Notes under the pieces: model-generated
Databases searched by the model: none
The model's input: the letters and a program-made list of their open reading frames with translations, nothing else
What the model was told of the DNA's origin: nothing
Part shown: piece after piece, positions 22,855 to 35,572 of the stretch
Layout: each line of letters starts with the position of its first letter
Numbering within the stretch: the stretch's first letter is position 1
Position numbers and translations under genes: made by a program
Assembly: GCA_021464415.1 (NCBI GenBank)
Contig: CM038468.1
Span: forward strand, 4,836,001 to 4,900,000
Direction: 5' to 3'
From: Lonicera japonica
Taxonomy: Eukaryota; Streptophyta; Magnoliopsida; Dipsacales; Caprifoliaceae
Length of the DNA stretch: 64,000 bases

Positions 22855-22950
22855 GGAGACTTGGCTCCCCTCGTAGCACAATAGTCAAGAGTTGTATTGC
22901 CCTAGCTAGTCGCGAGAGTTTAAATCCTTGCTTGAGTTATATCATGATTA
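22855..22950 (+). mobile_element. tRNA-derived SINE-like sequence
   Basis: An A-box-like phrase 'TAGCACAATAGTCAAGAG' (22873-22890) is followed about 30 bp later by a B-box-like 'GAGTTTAAATCC' (22916-22927), the layout of a pol III internal promoter in tRNA-derived SINEs. A (TA)n run follows. It cannot fold as an intact tRNA as far as I can see. The orthologous remnant at 7229-7287 has lost much of the B box. Confidence 0.4.
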
Positions 22951-23217
22951 TATATATATATATTGAAATGAAAACCTAGTTACAAGTTGAAAAACCAAAA
23001 AACATAACATGAGTTCAATAATTTTTGAATTGCCTTTTGACATTATATAAGTAGATAATGTTATCATTACCATGACAATCTACATAACACATTGGAAAAA
23101 AAATTGTACGGCGCGCCCACATCTTCAAGCTCCAAATTTCATTGAAAGTCCACAAACAAATCTCGAAGAGATGTCTATTGACATGAGGGATTTTGATCAC
23201 ATCTGGCTCATGGATGA

Positions 23218-24541
23218 ACTTATATCAAAATGAAACTAGCTTTTGGATTGTTTAACAAAAATTATGTATAGTTCAATAAATATTTATCAAGTAGAATGAG
23301 TAATTGACCTCCTAAATTTCTCTTAAACCAATAAAAAGTTGGGTTAAATGGAGTTGATAATTTGATTGCTCCTAACAATGTAGCAATAGATAATGATTTG
23401 TTAGATGACTCAACTGAAGCAAAAAAAATTCTCACTGATCCAAATCACGGACGCCATGATCCAATCAAGTTACTCGTGCATTTCCCATCACATAGAAAAC
23501 TGTAGGGCCTACATTCTTTCTTCCCCTTTCCTCAGTTTCAAATTGTAGCCGTATGATTCTTCTACCCTGTGTTTAGATAGAGATTTTTTTTTTTAGCAAA
23601 AGTCAGGATTTTGAGAGCAGAAAAGTGGAAGTTCATCGTTTAGTAAAATTGGCGAAAAATTTGAAATTTTACACGCGGTAAATTTGTTATATTTTGCCTT
23701 TTAAAAATTCCGACTTAAAACAAGTGATATTGTAATTCATTTCATATTTAAAATTTTACATACAAGAGATTCAAACATGAGAAATTACAACTGAAAAAAT
23801 TTTAAATAATGGAATTTTAAGTTCTATCATTTATAACTTTTATGAAAATTAAAATTACTACATCCAAATTCATTTCATTTTTAAAATTCTACATAGTGTG
23901 TAATTTACAATTTTCACTTGCATCCACATTCTGGCAAATGCTACTTTTCACAATACTATTAGTTTTTCCTAGTTTCCGAACTTAAAATATTTGTAACTAT
24001 TAGTTTACTCTAATCTCACAATTTAAAATTTTTGATTTTAATAATTATTAGAGAAATATAAATTATTAAATAAAAACAAACATGAGCACCCTCAATTCTT
24101 ATATATAAATATTTCAAAAAAACAAAAATATAAAAGCAACAATCAAAAATCTTTTATTTATTTAGACTAGTATGCTATATTTTTTTATGAATATTTATCC
24201 GAATGGATATTCAAAAAAATGGTGTGGATGGTATTTTTACATATCAGAGGAAATGGATATGGATATGAATATGGAGACTGATAGTATTCGATATGAATAA
24301 TCCGTATCTGATCAGAATTATTCATATATGCGAATGTCCGTTTTACTGAATATTCGTATTTACTATAATTTAGTATTTATATATGATGTGAATATACATA
24401 TATATTTTTTCACCCTTAAAAAAAATTAAATATGCTTACTCTGGTTTTTACAAACTAACCCAATTTACCAAAATCTATTAAACTAAACAAGGGTTAAGAA
24501 GGAATAAAAATAGTAAACAAAAATAAAGATCTTAGTCGTAT
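23218..24541. other. AT-rich intergenic DNA, possible MITE relics
   Basis: No gene. 23560-23935 has a 'ctgtgtttaga'-like left edge and an internal direct repeat ('attcatttcat.tttaaaatt.tacat'), suggesting a decayed MITE without a visible target duplication. 24180-24400 contains repeated 'atatggatatg'-type phrases typical of some hAT relics. Confidence 0.35.
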
Positions 24542-27500
24542 TGATAAACGCTAAATATTGTCATTCATACGCTCATTTTCGGAGTTGTTTGACGCGTTTA
24601 TTTCTCTAAAACTACTCGATTTGCCAACTTATTTCGCGATTAGTCTCATAACACTTTTGTATTTAACAATGCTTGGAAAGGCACATTTTGTGTTTATTTT
24701 GATGTTTTTAGATTTCAAGAAATATTGTATTTAATACAATAATAAAAATTTTCATGGACAAAAGGAATCCAAGAAAGTGGAAGTCTCCATGTGATTAAAG
24801 AGCATCCAAGAAAGTGGAAGTCTCCATGTGATTAAAGAGCATCCAAGAAAGTGGAGGTCTCCATGTCCATGTGATTAAAGAAAGAAAGTGGAATTCTCCA
24901 TGTGACCAAAGAGCATCCAAGAAAGTGGAATTCTCCACCAAAAATAAAAAAAGCATTGTTTATTTTTGGCATCTAACACAACTCTCCTATTTATAGTCTT
25001 CATTGTTGCTTTGGAGAGGAGTACTTTTATTACTTCTCATTTCTCAATTTATAGAGAGCTTCTAATAGTTTTTTTTCTAGAGAGAGAAATAGAGTTCACT
25101 TTTATAATTCTTGTCTCTACATTTATTATGGAGTAAATTTCTTTGCTAAGGCTAAAAGATGAAATTTGCAATGCATTAATGATAAACGCTTAATATTGTC
25201 ATTCATACGCTCATTTTCGGAGTTATTTGACGCGTTTATTTCTCTAAAACTACCCGGTTTGCCAACTTATTTCGTGATTAGTCTCGTAGCACTTTTGTAT
25301 TTAACAATGCTTGGAAAGGCACATTTTGTGTTTATTTTGGTGTCTTTAGATTTCAAGAAATATTGTATTTAATACAATAGTGGAATTTTCCATGGACAAA
25401 AGGAATCCAAGAAAGTAAGTCTCCATGTGATTAAAGAGCATCCAAAAAAGGAAGTCTCCATGTCCATGTGATTAAAGAAAGATAGTGGAATTGTCCAAGT
25501 GAAAAAAGAGTATCCAAGATAGTGGAATTCTCCACCAAAAATAATAAGCATTATTTAATTTTGGCATCCAACACAACTCTCCTATTTATAGTCTTCATTG
25601 TTGCTTTGGAGAGGGGATCTTAATTTTATATTACTTCTCATTTCTTAATTTATAGAGAGCTTGTAATAGTTTTTTCTAGAGAGAGAAATGGAGTTCACTT
25701 TGATAATTCTTGTCTCTACATTTATTATGGAGTAAATTTCTTTGCTAAGGCTAAAAGATGAAATTCGCAATGCATTAATTATGTAAGTTCAATTCTCATT
25801 CCATTGTTAGTATTGTTAAATACTTTTTGAATCCTTCATCTTCTCCATTTTTTCAACCATTCATAAGCTAGTAAGATAATTTTCATATGATGATTTGACT
25901 TTGTATGCCTTGTATACTTAGATCTCATGCATTAATGAAGAGATGATACACTTGTGTATTTCTTACTATCCTATGTCCATTCTTTCTTTGAATGAGATAC
26001 TTTTCATTGCCAAGCATGATTAGTTTTTGAATATTCATGGAAACACCATAAATTTGGGATTTTAATCTTTTAATACTTTAATGATATGTTGAGTGCTTTC
26101 TACACTTTATGTGATTTTAAGACTCATCATCTTCTTAGTTAAAGTATTGCCAAAGAGGATCTTTTAAGTTTATGTCATAAACAACTTCATTAATCATTTT
26201 AAGGATTCAATTTGTATTTATCAAATAAGTCTATATAGGATGGTTTGACCTCCACCTAGACCTCCCAATCTTAGACAAATGAAATGTTATGATTTATCGA
26301 GCTAAACTCCTTGTAGTTGGCCATTTTCATAATCAAGTCATTTGCCTAGGGGAAACTAACAATGAGTTCTTAAATGCCTAGTTTAAATTTATGCCTTTTC
26401 TTTTTGTGTATTTTAAGTTTGAATCTTGGTTGATATTATATGAGAATGGGTTGCACTTGCTTCACACCCTTTGTCACAAGATAAAAATGAGAGATACACT
26501 TGTGTTGATATTTGCTTACACCCTTTCTTTATATGGCATTTATATGGGAATGGGTTGCTTTTGCTCCACACCCTTTTGCTTAGAAATGGGTAAAATATTC
26601 AACACTTAGGAATTGCATTGAAAACTTTGAATGAAATTGATTTTACTTAACTTTGCAAAACAAATGAATTCTATAATGCCTTAGCCTTTTCTCATCTATT
26701 ATTACATCATTTTAATTTTTATTGCAAGACTTTAAAATCAACAATTAAAATCAACCAATTAAATTCCCTTAACAAAACCTTGGACTCGTAATCACCACAT
26801 CGTCTTTCCGACTATCCTTGTGGTTCGACACTTGGACTTACCAAGTATTATAACTTGACAACCTGCACTTGGGTACCTAAGCACGGAAGTATTTTCGGGC
26901 GCGTCAATTAATTATGTAAGTTCAATTCTCATTCCTTTGTTAGTATTGTTAAATACTTTTTGAATCCTTCATCTTCTCCATTTTTTCAACCATTCATAAG
27001 CTAGTAAGATAATTTTCATATGATGATTTGACTTTGTATGCTTTGTATACATAGATCTCAAGCATTAATGAGAAAATGATATACTTGTGTGTTTCTTACT
27101 AGCCTATGTCCATTCTTTCTTTGAATGAGATACTTTTCATTGCCAAGCATGATTAGTCTTTGAATATTCATGGAAACACTATAAATTTAAGATTTTAATC
27201 TTTAAATACTTTAATGATATGTTGAGTGATTTCTACACTTTATGTGATTTTAAGACCCATCATCTTCTTAGTTAAAATGTTGCCAAAGAGAATCCTTTAA
27301 ATTTATGTCACAAACAACTTCATTAATCATTTTAAGGATTCAATTTATATTTATCAAATAAGTCTATATAGGACGGTTTGACCTCCACCTAGACCTCCCA
27401 ATTTTAGACAAATGAAATGTAATGATTTATTGAGCTAAACTCCATGTAGTTGGCCATTTTCATAATCAAGTCATTTGCCTAGGGGAAACTAACAATGAGT

Positions 27501-27712
27501 TCTTAAATGCCTAGTTTAAATTTATGCCTTTTCTTTTTGTGTATTTTAAATTTGAATCTTGGTTGATATTATATGGGAATGGGTTGCACTTGCTTCACAC
27601 CCTTTGTCACAAGATAAAAATGAAAGATACACTTTTGTTGATTTTTGCTTACACCTTTTCTTTATATGGCATTTATATGGAAATGGGTTGCTTTTGCTCC
27701 ACACCCTTTTGC
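24542..27712 (+). mobile_element. LTR of the TGATAAACGC family, split by a nested copy and cut at its 3' end
   Basis: 5' part 24542-25179 and continuation 26907-27712. It starts TGATAAACGC and follows the family until it stops abruptly at 27712, where an inverted copy begins. Near 24750-24940 it has tandem 35-40 bp units containing 'catccaagaaagtgga' and 'tctccatgtgatt'. The last part of the LTR is missing from this copy. Confidence 0.85.
25180..26906 (+). mobile_element. Nested solo LTR, complete (1727 bp)
   Basis: Begins TGATAAACGC and ends GGGCGCGTCA, with a perfect 5-bp target duplication ATTAA (25175-25179 and 26907-26911). It sits inside another LTR of the same family. This is the reference copy for the family in the window. 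Internal retroelement sequence is absent. The end phrase 'ctgcacttgggtacctaagca' resembles ends of large plant gypsy LTRs. Confidence 0.92.
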
Positions 27713-29428
27713 TTATACTTCCGTGCTTAGGTACCCAAGTGCAGGTTGTTAAGTTATAATACTTGGTAAATTCAAGTGTCGAACCACAAGGATAGTCGGA
27801 AAGACGATATGGCGATTACGAGTTCAAGGTTTTGTTAAGAGAATTTAATTGGTTGATTTTAATGATTGATTTTAAAGTCTTGCAATAAAAATTAAAATGG
27901 TGTAACAATAGATGAGAAAAGGCTAAGGCATTATAGAATTCATTTGTTTTGCAAAATTAAGTAAAATCAACCTCATTCAAAGTTCTCAATGCAATTTCTA
28001 AGTGTTGAATATTTTACCCATTTCTAAGCAAAAGGGTGTGGAGCGAAAGCAACTCATTCCCATATAAATGCTATATAAAGAAAGGGTGTAAGCAAAAATC
28101 AACACAAGTGTATCTCTCATTTTTATCTTGTGACAAAGGGTGTGAAGCAAGTGCAACTCATTCCCATATAATATCAACTAAGATTCAAACTTAAAATACA
28201 CAAAAAGAACAGGCATAAATTTGAACTAGGCATTTAAGAACTTATTGTTAGTTTCCCCTAGGCAAATGACTTGATTATGAAAATGGCCAACTACAAAGAG
28301 TTTAGCTCGATAAATCATAATATTTCATTTGTCTAAGATTGGGAGGTCTAAGTGGAGGTCAAACCGTCCTATATAGACTTATTTGATAAATACAAATTGA
28401 ATCCTTAAAATAATTAATGAAGTTGTTTATGACATAAATTTAAAAGATCCTCTTTGGCAACACTTTAACTAAGAAGATGATGAGTCTTAAAATCACATAA
28501 AGTGTAGAAAGCACTCAACATATCATTAAAGTATTTAAAGATTAAAATCTCAAATTTATGGTGTTTCCATGAATATTCAAAGACTAATCATGCTTGTCAA
28601 TGAAAAGTATCTCATTCAAAGAAAGAATGGACATAGGCTAGTAAGAAATACACAAGTGTATCATTTCTTCATTAATGCTTGAGATCTATGTATACAAAGC
28701 ATACAAAGTCAAATCATTATATGAATATTATCTTACTAGCTTATGAATGGTTAAAAAATGGTGAAGATGAAGGATTCAAAAAGTATTTAACAATACTAAC
28801 AAAGGAATGATAATTGAACTTACATAATTAATGCATTGTAAATTTCATCTTTTAGCCTTAGCAAAGAAATTTACTCTATAATAAATGTAGAGACAAGAAT
28901 TATAAAAGTGAACTCCATTTTTCTATCTAGAAAAAAAAACTATTAGAAGCTCTCTATAAATTGAGAAATGAGAAGTAATAAAAGTACTCCTCTCCAAAGC
29001 AACAATGAAGACTATAAATAGGAGAGTTGTGTTGGATGCCAAAAATAAACAATGCTTTTTTTATTTTTGGTGGAGAATTCCACTTTCTTGGATGCTCTTT
29101 GATCACATGGAGAATTCCACTTTCTTTCTTTAATCACATGGACATGGAGACCTCCACTTTCTTGGATGCTCTTTAATCACATGGAGACTTCCACTTTCTT
29201 GGATTCCTTTTGTCCATAAAAAATTCCACTATTGTATTAAATACAATATTTCTTGAAATCTAAAGACACCAAAATAAACACAAAATGTGCCTTTCCAAGG
29301 ATTGTTAAATACAAAAGTGCTACGAGACTAATCGCAAAATAAGTTGGCAAACCGAATAGTTTTAGAGAAATAAACGCGTCAAACAACTCGAAAATGAGTG
29401 TATAAATCACAATATTTAGCGTTTATCA
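27713..29428 (-). mobile_element. Inverted LTR of the same family
   Basis: Reads as the reverse complement of 25180-26906, from the 'acttccgtgcttaggtaccc' end to 'GCGTTTATCA' at 29428. About 16 bp of the LTR end are lost at the junction with the forward copy at 27712/27713. Adjacent forward and inverted copies make a long hairpin. Confidence 0.88.
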
Positions 29429-29871
29429 GCTCCCCCGACTTATTTCTTGCTAGTCCCTTAGCAAGATAAATAAAAGCAAAATTTATCCGAAAATGCATTA
29501 AAAGCACTAAGCCATTTTAAAAACTTTCAAGTTCCTTTAGAAAAGGTATCTCGTGAAGGTTTAAGTGAATAGCTAAACAAAAGTTTGATCATGGTGAATG
29601 ACAAGTTCAAAAGTCTTTGCAAAAGCTTAAAATAAATTTCTAGATTTGTGGGTTTTGATTGAGTATCATTTTATCTCCTTTAGAAACTTAACACATATTT
29701 TAAAATGCCTTATAATAGTAAAATTCTTAGTGCATTTTATCAATGCATTTTCACTTTTCTTATATTTTCTTGGATAATATTATTTTGCTTTTATTTATCT
29801 TGCTAAGGGACTAGCAATCCATAATATTAGAGATAAGTCGAGTTAATATTAGGATCCAAATTTTTCAAAGT
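29429..29871. other. Internal retroelement ends joined head to head
   Basis: 29429-29440 reads on the minus strand as a polypurine tract ('AGTCGGGGGAGC') directly before the LTR start at 29428, so internal DNA of the inverted element follows. From about 29656 to 29850 the same internal end appears in forward orientation ('tttatcttgctaagggactagcaa' is present on both sides), leading to the forward LTR at 29872. The symmetry centre is near 29575. No coding domain remains. Confidence 0.7.
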
Positions 29872-31609
29872 TGATAAACGCTAAATTCCCTCTTTATTGT
29901 CATTCATACGCTCATTTTCGGAGTTATCACTCAAAATTCCATCTAGTTTGACGCCAATCATCATCATTTTGTTTAAAAAAAAATTTCTTTAAAACTACTC
30001 GAAAAATTCAAAAATTGTTTGCCAACTTATTTAGTGATTAGTCTCGTAGCACTTTTGTATTTAACAATGCTTGGAAAGGCGCATTTTGTGTTTATTTTGG
30101 TATCTTTAGATTTCAAGAAATATTGTATTTAATACAATAGTGGAATTTTCTATGGACAAAAGGAATCCAAGAAAGTGGAAGTCTCCATGTGATTAAAGAG
30201 CATCCAAGAAAGTGGAGGTCTCTATGTCCATGTGATTAAAGAAAGATAGTGGAATTCTCCATGTGACCAAAGAGCATCCAAGAAAGTGGAATTCTCCACC
30301 AAAAATAAAAAAAAGCATTGTTTATTTTTGGCATTCAACACAACTCTCATATTTATAGTTTTCATTGTTGCTTTGGAGATGAGTACTTTTATTACTTCTC
30401 ATTTCTCAATTTATAGATAGCTTGTAATAGTTTTTTTTCTAGAGAGAGAAATGGAATTCACTTTTATAATTCTTGTCTCTACATTTATTATGGAGTAAAT
30501 TTCTTTGCTAAGGCTAAAAGATGAAATTTGTAATGCATTAATTATGTAAGTTCAATTCTCATTCCTTTGTTAGTATTGTTAAATACTTTTAGAATCCTTC
30601 ATCTTCTCCATTTTTTCAACCTTTCATAAGCTAGTAAGATAATTTTCATATGATGATTTGACTTTGTATGCTTTGTATACATAGATCTCAAGCATTAATA
30701 AGAAAATGATACACTTGTGTATTTTCTACTAGCCTATGTCCATTCTTTCTTTGAATGAGATACTTTTCATTGCCAAGCATGATTAGTTTTTGAATATTCA
30801 TGGAAACACCATAAATTTGAGATTTTAATCTTTAAATACTTTAATGATATGTTGAGTGCTTTCTACACTTTATGTGATTTTAAGACTCATCATTTTCTTA
30901 GTTAAAGTGTTGCCAAAGATGATCTTTTAAATTTATGTCATAAACGACTTCATTAATTATTTTAAAGATTCAATTTGTATTTATCAAATAAGTCTATATA
31001 GGACGGTTTGACCTCCACTTAGACCTCCTAATCTTAGACAAATGAAATGTTATGATTTATCGAGCTAAACCCTTGTAGTTGGCCATTTTCATAATCAAGC
31101 ATTTGCCTAGGGAAAACTAACAATGAGTTCTTATCCATTTAAATTTATGTTTTTCTTTTTGTGTATTTTTATTTGAATCTTGGTTGATATTATATGGGAA
31201 TGGGTTGCACTTGTTTCACACCCTTTGTCAAAAAAAAATGAGAGATACACTTGTGTCGATTTTTGCTTAATCTTTCTTTACGTGGCATTTAATAATTGGG
31301 TTGCTTTTGCTCCAACCCTTTTGCTTAAAATGGGTAAAATATTCCATAGAAATTGCATTGAGAACTTTGAATGAGGTTGATTTTACACTTTGCAAAACAA
31401 ATATTCATAATGCTTGCCTTTTCTCATCTATTGAATATTTTAATTTTTATTGAATTTAAAATCAATTATTAAAATCAACCAATTAAATTTTCTCTTAACA
31501 AAACCTTGCTCGTATCACCACATTTTTCCGAATCCTTGTAGTTCGACACTTGGACAATATTATAACGACAACCTGATTGGGTATAATACGGAAGTTTTTC
31601 GGCGCGACA
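29872..31609 (+). mobile_element. Forward LTR of the TGATAAACGC family, eroded (1738 bp)
   Basis: Starts TGATAAACGC and ends GCGCGACA. Relative to 25180-26906 the left end has several small insertions (29885-29990) and the right end many 4-10 bp deletions (31060-31600). It is thus the most diverged copy. No target duplication was found, consistent with rearranged ends. Confidence 0.85.
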
Positions 31610-32985
31610 CGTTTAACAATATATTTGGTTGCTAAAATGAAATGTTGGAGATAATACCAAATATAATTGGTAATGATTTTCTACTTTGATTTGTCCTTTA
31701 GATTTATGTGGTTGTTATGTTATAATCTAATGTGGATATAATGTTAGTCTTTATTTTAACAAAAAATTTAATGCATCGTTTTACTTCCCAGAGTTATAAC
31801 TCATAAAATATTTCCTCTTACTTAATAGGAGACAGTTAATTAAGTTACACCTCATGTAAGACAAATAAGTTTTACACCAGCAAATAACTTTTTTCACAAT
31901 TTCATAATTCAACAATCTACCCTTTGGATTAGTTAATTATAATATATATATCTCAAAAGACGAATATAAAAAATTAAATTAATTGGAAATGCATAAGTTC
32001 CTTATCATAAACATATAATACATTTGATTTATGAACTATACAAAATTAAGTGCAAGAAAGTATATTGATTATAGGGTTACAAATATCGGATAAATTGATA
32101 TTATGAATTTGGAAAAAAGTTATGGGTGTGTAAACTTCTTAATTGTGTATAACTTGTACGTTTCTCTACTTAATAAATTAAATAGACAAATATATTTTTA
32201 AAATTTAACTAATTTTTATATTAATAAAACGTATAATAACGTTTCATAGTTATATATCTATATTATTGCGAGGAATGCGATAGGATAATGATAAAAATAG
32301 TTGAGTGTATTATATAGTAAATCTAAAAATAATAAGAATAATTGATAGTGCGATATCTAATCCGTATCTCATTCGCATGGATCAACAGTGTTAATATAAA
32401 GGTTTTTAAGGTTAACATTTCATACAACTTTTTTCCTCCAATCTCCTAATCTTGCAATTCTAAGTTTATCAACTAGTTTATGTAATAACATAAAATATAA
32501 CAAGAAACAAAGATGATCATTAAAATATGTTTGATCGTTTGCGATATATAAAGATATACTTTTGATAAAATTCTTATATTTATTTATGTTTGATAAAATT
32601 AAATTTATAATGACTATTCACACAATAAATCATCTCGTAATTATTGAAAGAGCAAGTTTTATTTTGACATGTAAATAGAATGACCCCTAACGCATATATT
32701 ATCCATGTTCAATTCCAACTAAAAAACAAAATAAAATAAAATAACCATAGAAATATTGCCACAAATATTCACTTGCGAATAGAATGCTATTTTAAAATCA
32801 ATCGAGATATAATTTTTGTTGGATAAATTGCACTTTGCTATATGAACTATCAATTTAGACAATTAATAATACAAAATATCACTTTTGCTGCAATGAACTC
32901 CAAAGATTTGACATAAAAATTTAATAACTATCAGAATGTAAAGTTTGAACGTCAAAAAAAGTATCATTTCATTTTTCAAAATTAT
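31610..32985. other. AT-rich intergenic DNA with R1 repeat
   Basis: No gene. An R1 copy lies at 32430-32850, and its tail closely matches 4860-5000. Confidence 0.5.
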
Positions 32986-33424
32986 AAGGTTGTGTTCTTT
33001 TTATAAAATTTTAAAACCATGTGATTTAATAAATCAAAAGATTTAGAAATATGTGATTTTAAAACCCGGTGATTTCAATTTAGATGTTCTTTTAAAAAAA
33101 ATAGAAATTTTCAAAATACAGTAATGTAAGTTGACTTTAAGTGGGATTCTTATCGATTTATGTATTTTAGTTGAAGAGAAAAAATTTTGGCGACCAATAA
33201 TAGAGTAAAGATATGATTAAAAATAAATGGACAAATTCAAACTCCGTAATTCAATTTGGGATTCCAAAATTCTAACATTTTGAGTGGATTTTGAAATCAC
33301 ATAATTTGTAAGTTAGATTTCAAAATTAAGCAGAATTTTAAAATATCAAAACTTATCCCAAAACAACAAAAATCACTTAGTTTATCAAATCCTATCTCAA
33401 AATCATGCGAGAAGAATATATCCT
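32986..33424. mobile_element. hAT-type MITE candidate (439 bp)
   Basis: Flanked by an 8-bp duplication AAAATTAT (32978-32985 and 33425-33432). The ends are weak inverted repeats: left 'aggttgtgttcttttta', right reversed 'aggatatattcttctcg'. The interior is AT-rich with repeated 'aaatcac' and 'gtgattt' phrases and no ORF. The AT-rich duplication could arise by chance, hence moderate confidence. Confidence 0.5.
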
Positions 33425-33432
33425 AAAATTAT

Positions 33433-35071
33433 TTAAGTATCAGTCCCCTAACCTGTCACCCGCCCCAGCCCCAAAGGGATGAAACGCAATGGATGTTTTG
33501 GGGCTTTTTATGCCTTTTATGCCCTCAATCAAACTCTAGCGCACAGCAAAAAAAAATTTTTTTTAATAATAATTGATAATTAACATCATTAGCTATTTGG
33601 GGTCAATTACAATAAAGGTGATGGTTTATGGCATTAGTGTCCAATTTTATAGTTTAGATGGCTAAGTATAACAAGGGCCACAGTTTAGAGACACAAAGTT
33701 AAATTTAAACTTTTTTGTTTGCATCTCATATTTTAGCCTTAATGTGAATTTTCACCTTATATTTAGTTTTATTCGTGTTTACACTTATAGTTCCATTAAC
33801 TAGTGTAAACTTAATCCTGTTGACCAAAATGCCTTTAAACTTAATCTTGTAAATTTGCATCATGTTCTGCATCAACATCCATAGATATGGTGAAAAATTA
33901 AGTCAAATTGGGACACCTTATCTATCTTACTCTACTTATATCATTAATTTATACTTGGAATTTAAGGATTAGCATAATCTATTTGGTTGTTTGTGCCTCC
34001 ATTTATTTGAGTGCACTAATGGTGCATGTAATGAGTATACTTTGTTTCGCGGGAAAAACATATTTTCTGTTTTTAGTGTAATTTCATTGCATTAAGGTTT
34101 ATGTTTGGTTTGTTGTAAAGTGGAGATTATTTTCAATTTGAAGTTTTCCATACAAATCAGACTGTTTGCTCATGTCTAGTTGGTATCATAAATGATGAAA
34201 GTCAAATGCACAACTTTTGTACCCAGTTTGTCCGTAGCAAATGTTCGCTCCTACTAACTATCATCCAAATAATTATTATTTTGTTCTTTAATTTTTCATT
34301 TTATTGCTTTCTAAAAATTGATTATTTACAAATTTGATAATAACTTTCCATGCCCAACTAGTAGACATGGAAGTGATTAATTAGTAGTCGTTTTTTATAA
34401 TAACAGCTAGTGCTAGTCAATGATTTATTAACGAGTATTAAATTCTTCTACTCCATGATTTATTAATTTTAATATGATTTGATTTATAAACTAATAAAAG
34501 AAAAATAAGAAATAAAGTAAAAAACGTGTACTAAATATTATCGGTGAACATTTCTTTATCTTTCATGGAGCTTTCTTTTAACTCTCATGAACGCTACCGA
34601 TTACTATCCATAACTAGTATGAACAAATTACCATTTTCATTTCCAAGAATAATGAAGGACTTAATATGATTTTATTTTATGTCGTTTTTGAATTCTTCAT
34701 CAACCAATCGTTATTAGTTTCCTTCAATCTCCTAATTTTATAATTGAAATTTTAAAAATTCTAATAATATAAGCTATAATAAGAAAAAAAGAAAGAAATT
34801 GATCACTTAAATATTAAAATATGGTTCGATGCTCCACAGAAGAATGTATAAACTTTTTGCAGAAATTTTATATTCACCTATATTTTGCAAAAAGTAGATT
34901 CGTAGTATATGGATATAGATTCACACAATAAATCAACTCACAATAGTTGTTTTTTGAAAATGGAAGTTTCATCCTGTGCATGGAATAAGATCAATGACCT
35001 ACAACAGACATTATTATCTTATTTGTAATTAATATATATCACAACAACTTCGTACTGACAAATAAAATAAA
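33433..35071. other. Intergenic DNA with R1 repeat
   Basis: No gene. 33590-33850 contains phrases such as 'taactagtgtaaactta..cctgttgacc' that often belong to Mutator-like termini, but no partner end is seen. 34710-35045 is an R1 copy. Confidence 0.4.
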
Positions 35072-35572
35072 GAGTAGACAACTCATATAACCACTAAACT
35101 TTGTATCCAATACTGCTTTAACCATCAAACTTTAAATAAAACAGATTACTTTGACCATCCAACTTTGGAGTGAGTGCCACTTTGGTCATTCATTTCAATT
35201 TGACTGTTAAATTGAATGGAATAAAACCATGTACAACGCACATGACTTCATTTAAGTGTATTTTGATCAATTTGGTTATAAAGTAGCCCAAGTTGTACTG
35301 TTTGTTGAAAATATTGATATGTTTTATACAGTGTGTATGTTTTATTTTGGCAAAAATTATGCGAGAGAAAGGTTGTTTTGTTGCAATATTACCAAAATGA
35401 CCTTGCATGAATTCATGTGCCACACAATGCATCAAATTTAGTAGCCAAATTGGATGGAATAGTCAAAGTGCTACTCACTCCGAAGTTAGATGATCAAAGT
35501 AGTTCATTTTAAAATTTGATGGTCAAAATGATACTAGATCCAAAGTTTAGTGACCATTTGAATTATTTACTC
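35072..35572. mobile_element. Small Mutator-like MITE (501 bp), related to MULE 2
   Basis: Terminal inverted repeats of about 150 bp: left begins GAGTAGACAACTCATAT, right reversed begins GAGTAAATAATTCAAATGG. Both continue with 'accatcaaa.ttt' and 'ggagtgagt'. The first 30 bases resemble the ends of the element at 55769-56929 ('CACTAAACTTT'), so they belong to one family. No 9-bp target duplication remains. No coding content. Confidence 0.7.

Larger units (their letters stand above)
18864..23217 (+). repeat. Segmental duplication, copy 2
   Basis: Colinear with copy 1, including the same AT-rich phrases and the same R1 repeat. It lacks the LTR fragment, palindrome array and pararetrovirus of copy 1. 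It has its own 200-bp unique segment at about 19605-19800. No convincing coding sequence is present in either copy. Confidence 0.8.

Noticed and set aside
22855..22950. Functional tRNA gene
   Set aside because: Only A- and B-box-like phrases are present; acceptor and anticodon stems do not pair convincingly.
23560..23935. MITE with ends like 'ctgtgttta'
   Set aside because: Inverted ends align poorly and no duplication is visible; noted only as a relic within the spacer.
26391..27759. Repeated 66-72 codon ORFs starting MPFLFVYFKF
   Set aside because: They are translations of the same LTR segment in several copies and carry no retroelement domain.
33590..34260. Possible Mutator-like element
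   Set aside because: Some terminus-like phrases, but no matching opposite end or 9-bp duplication.
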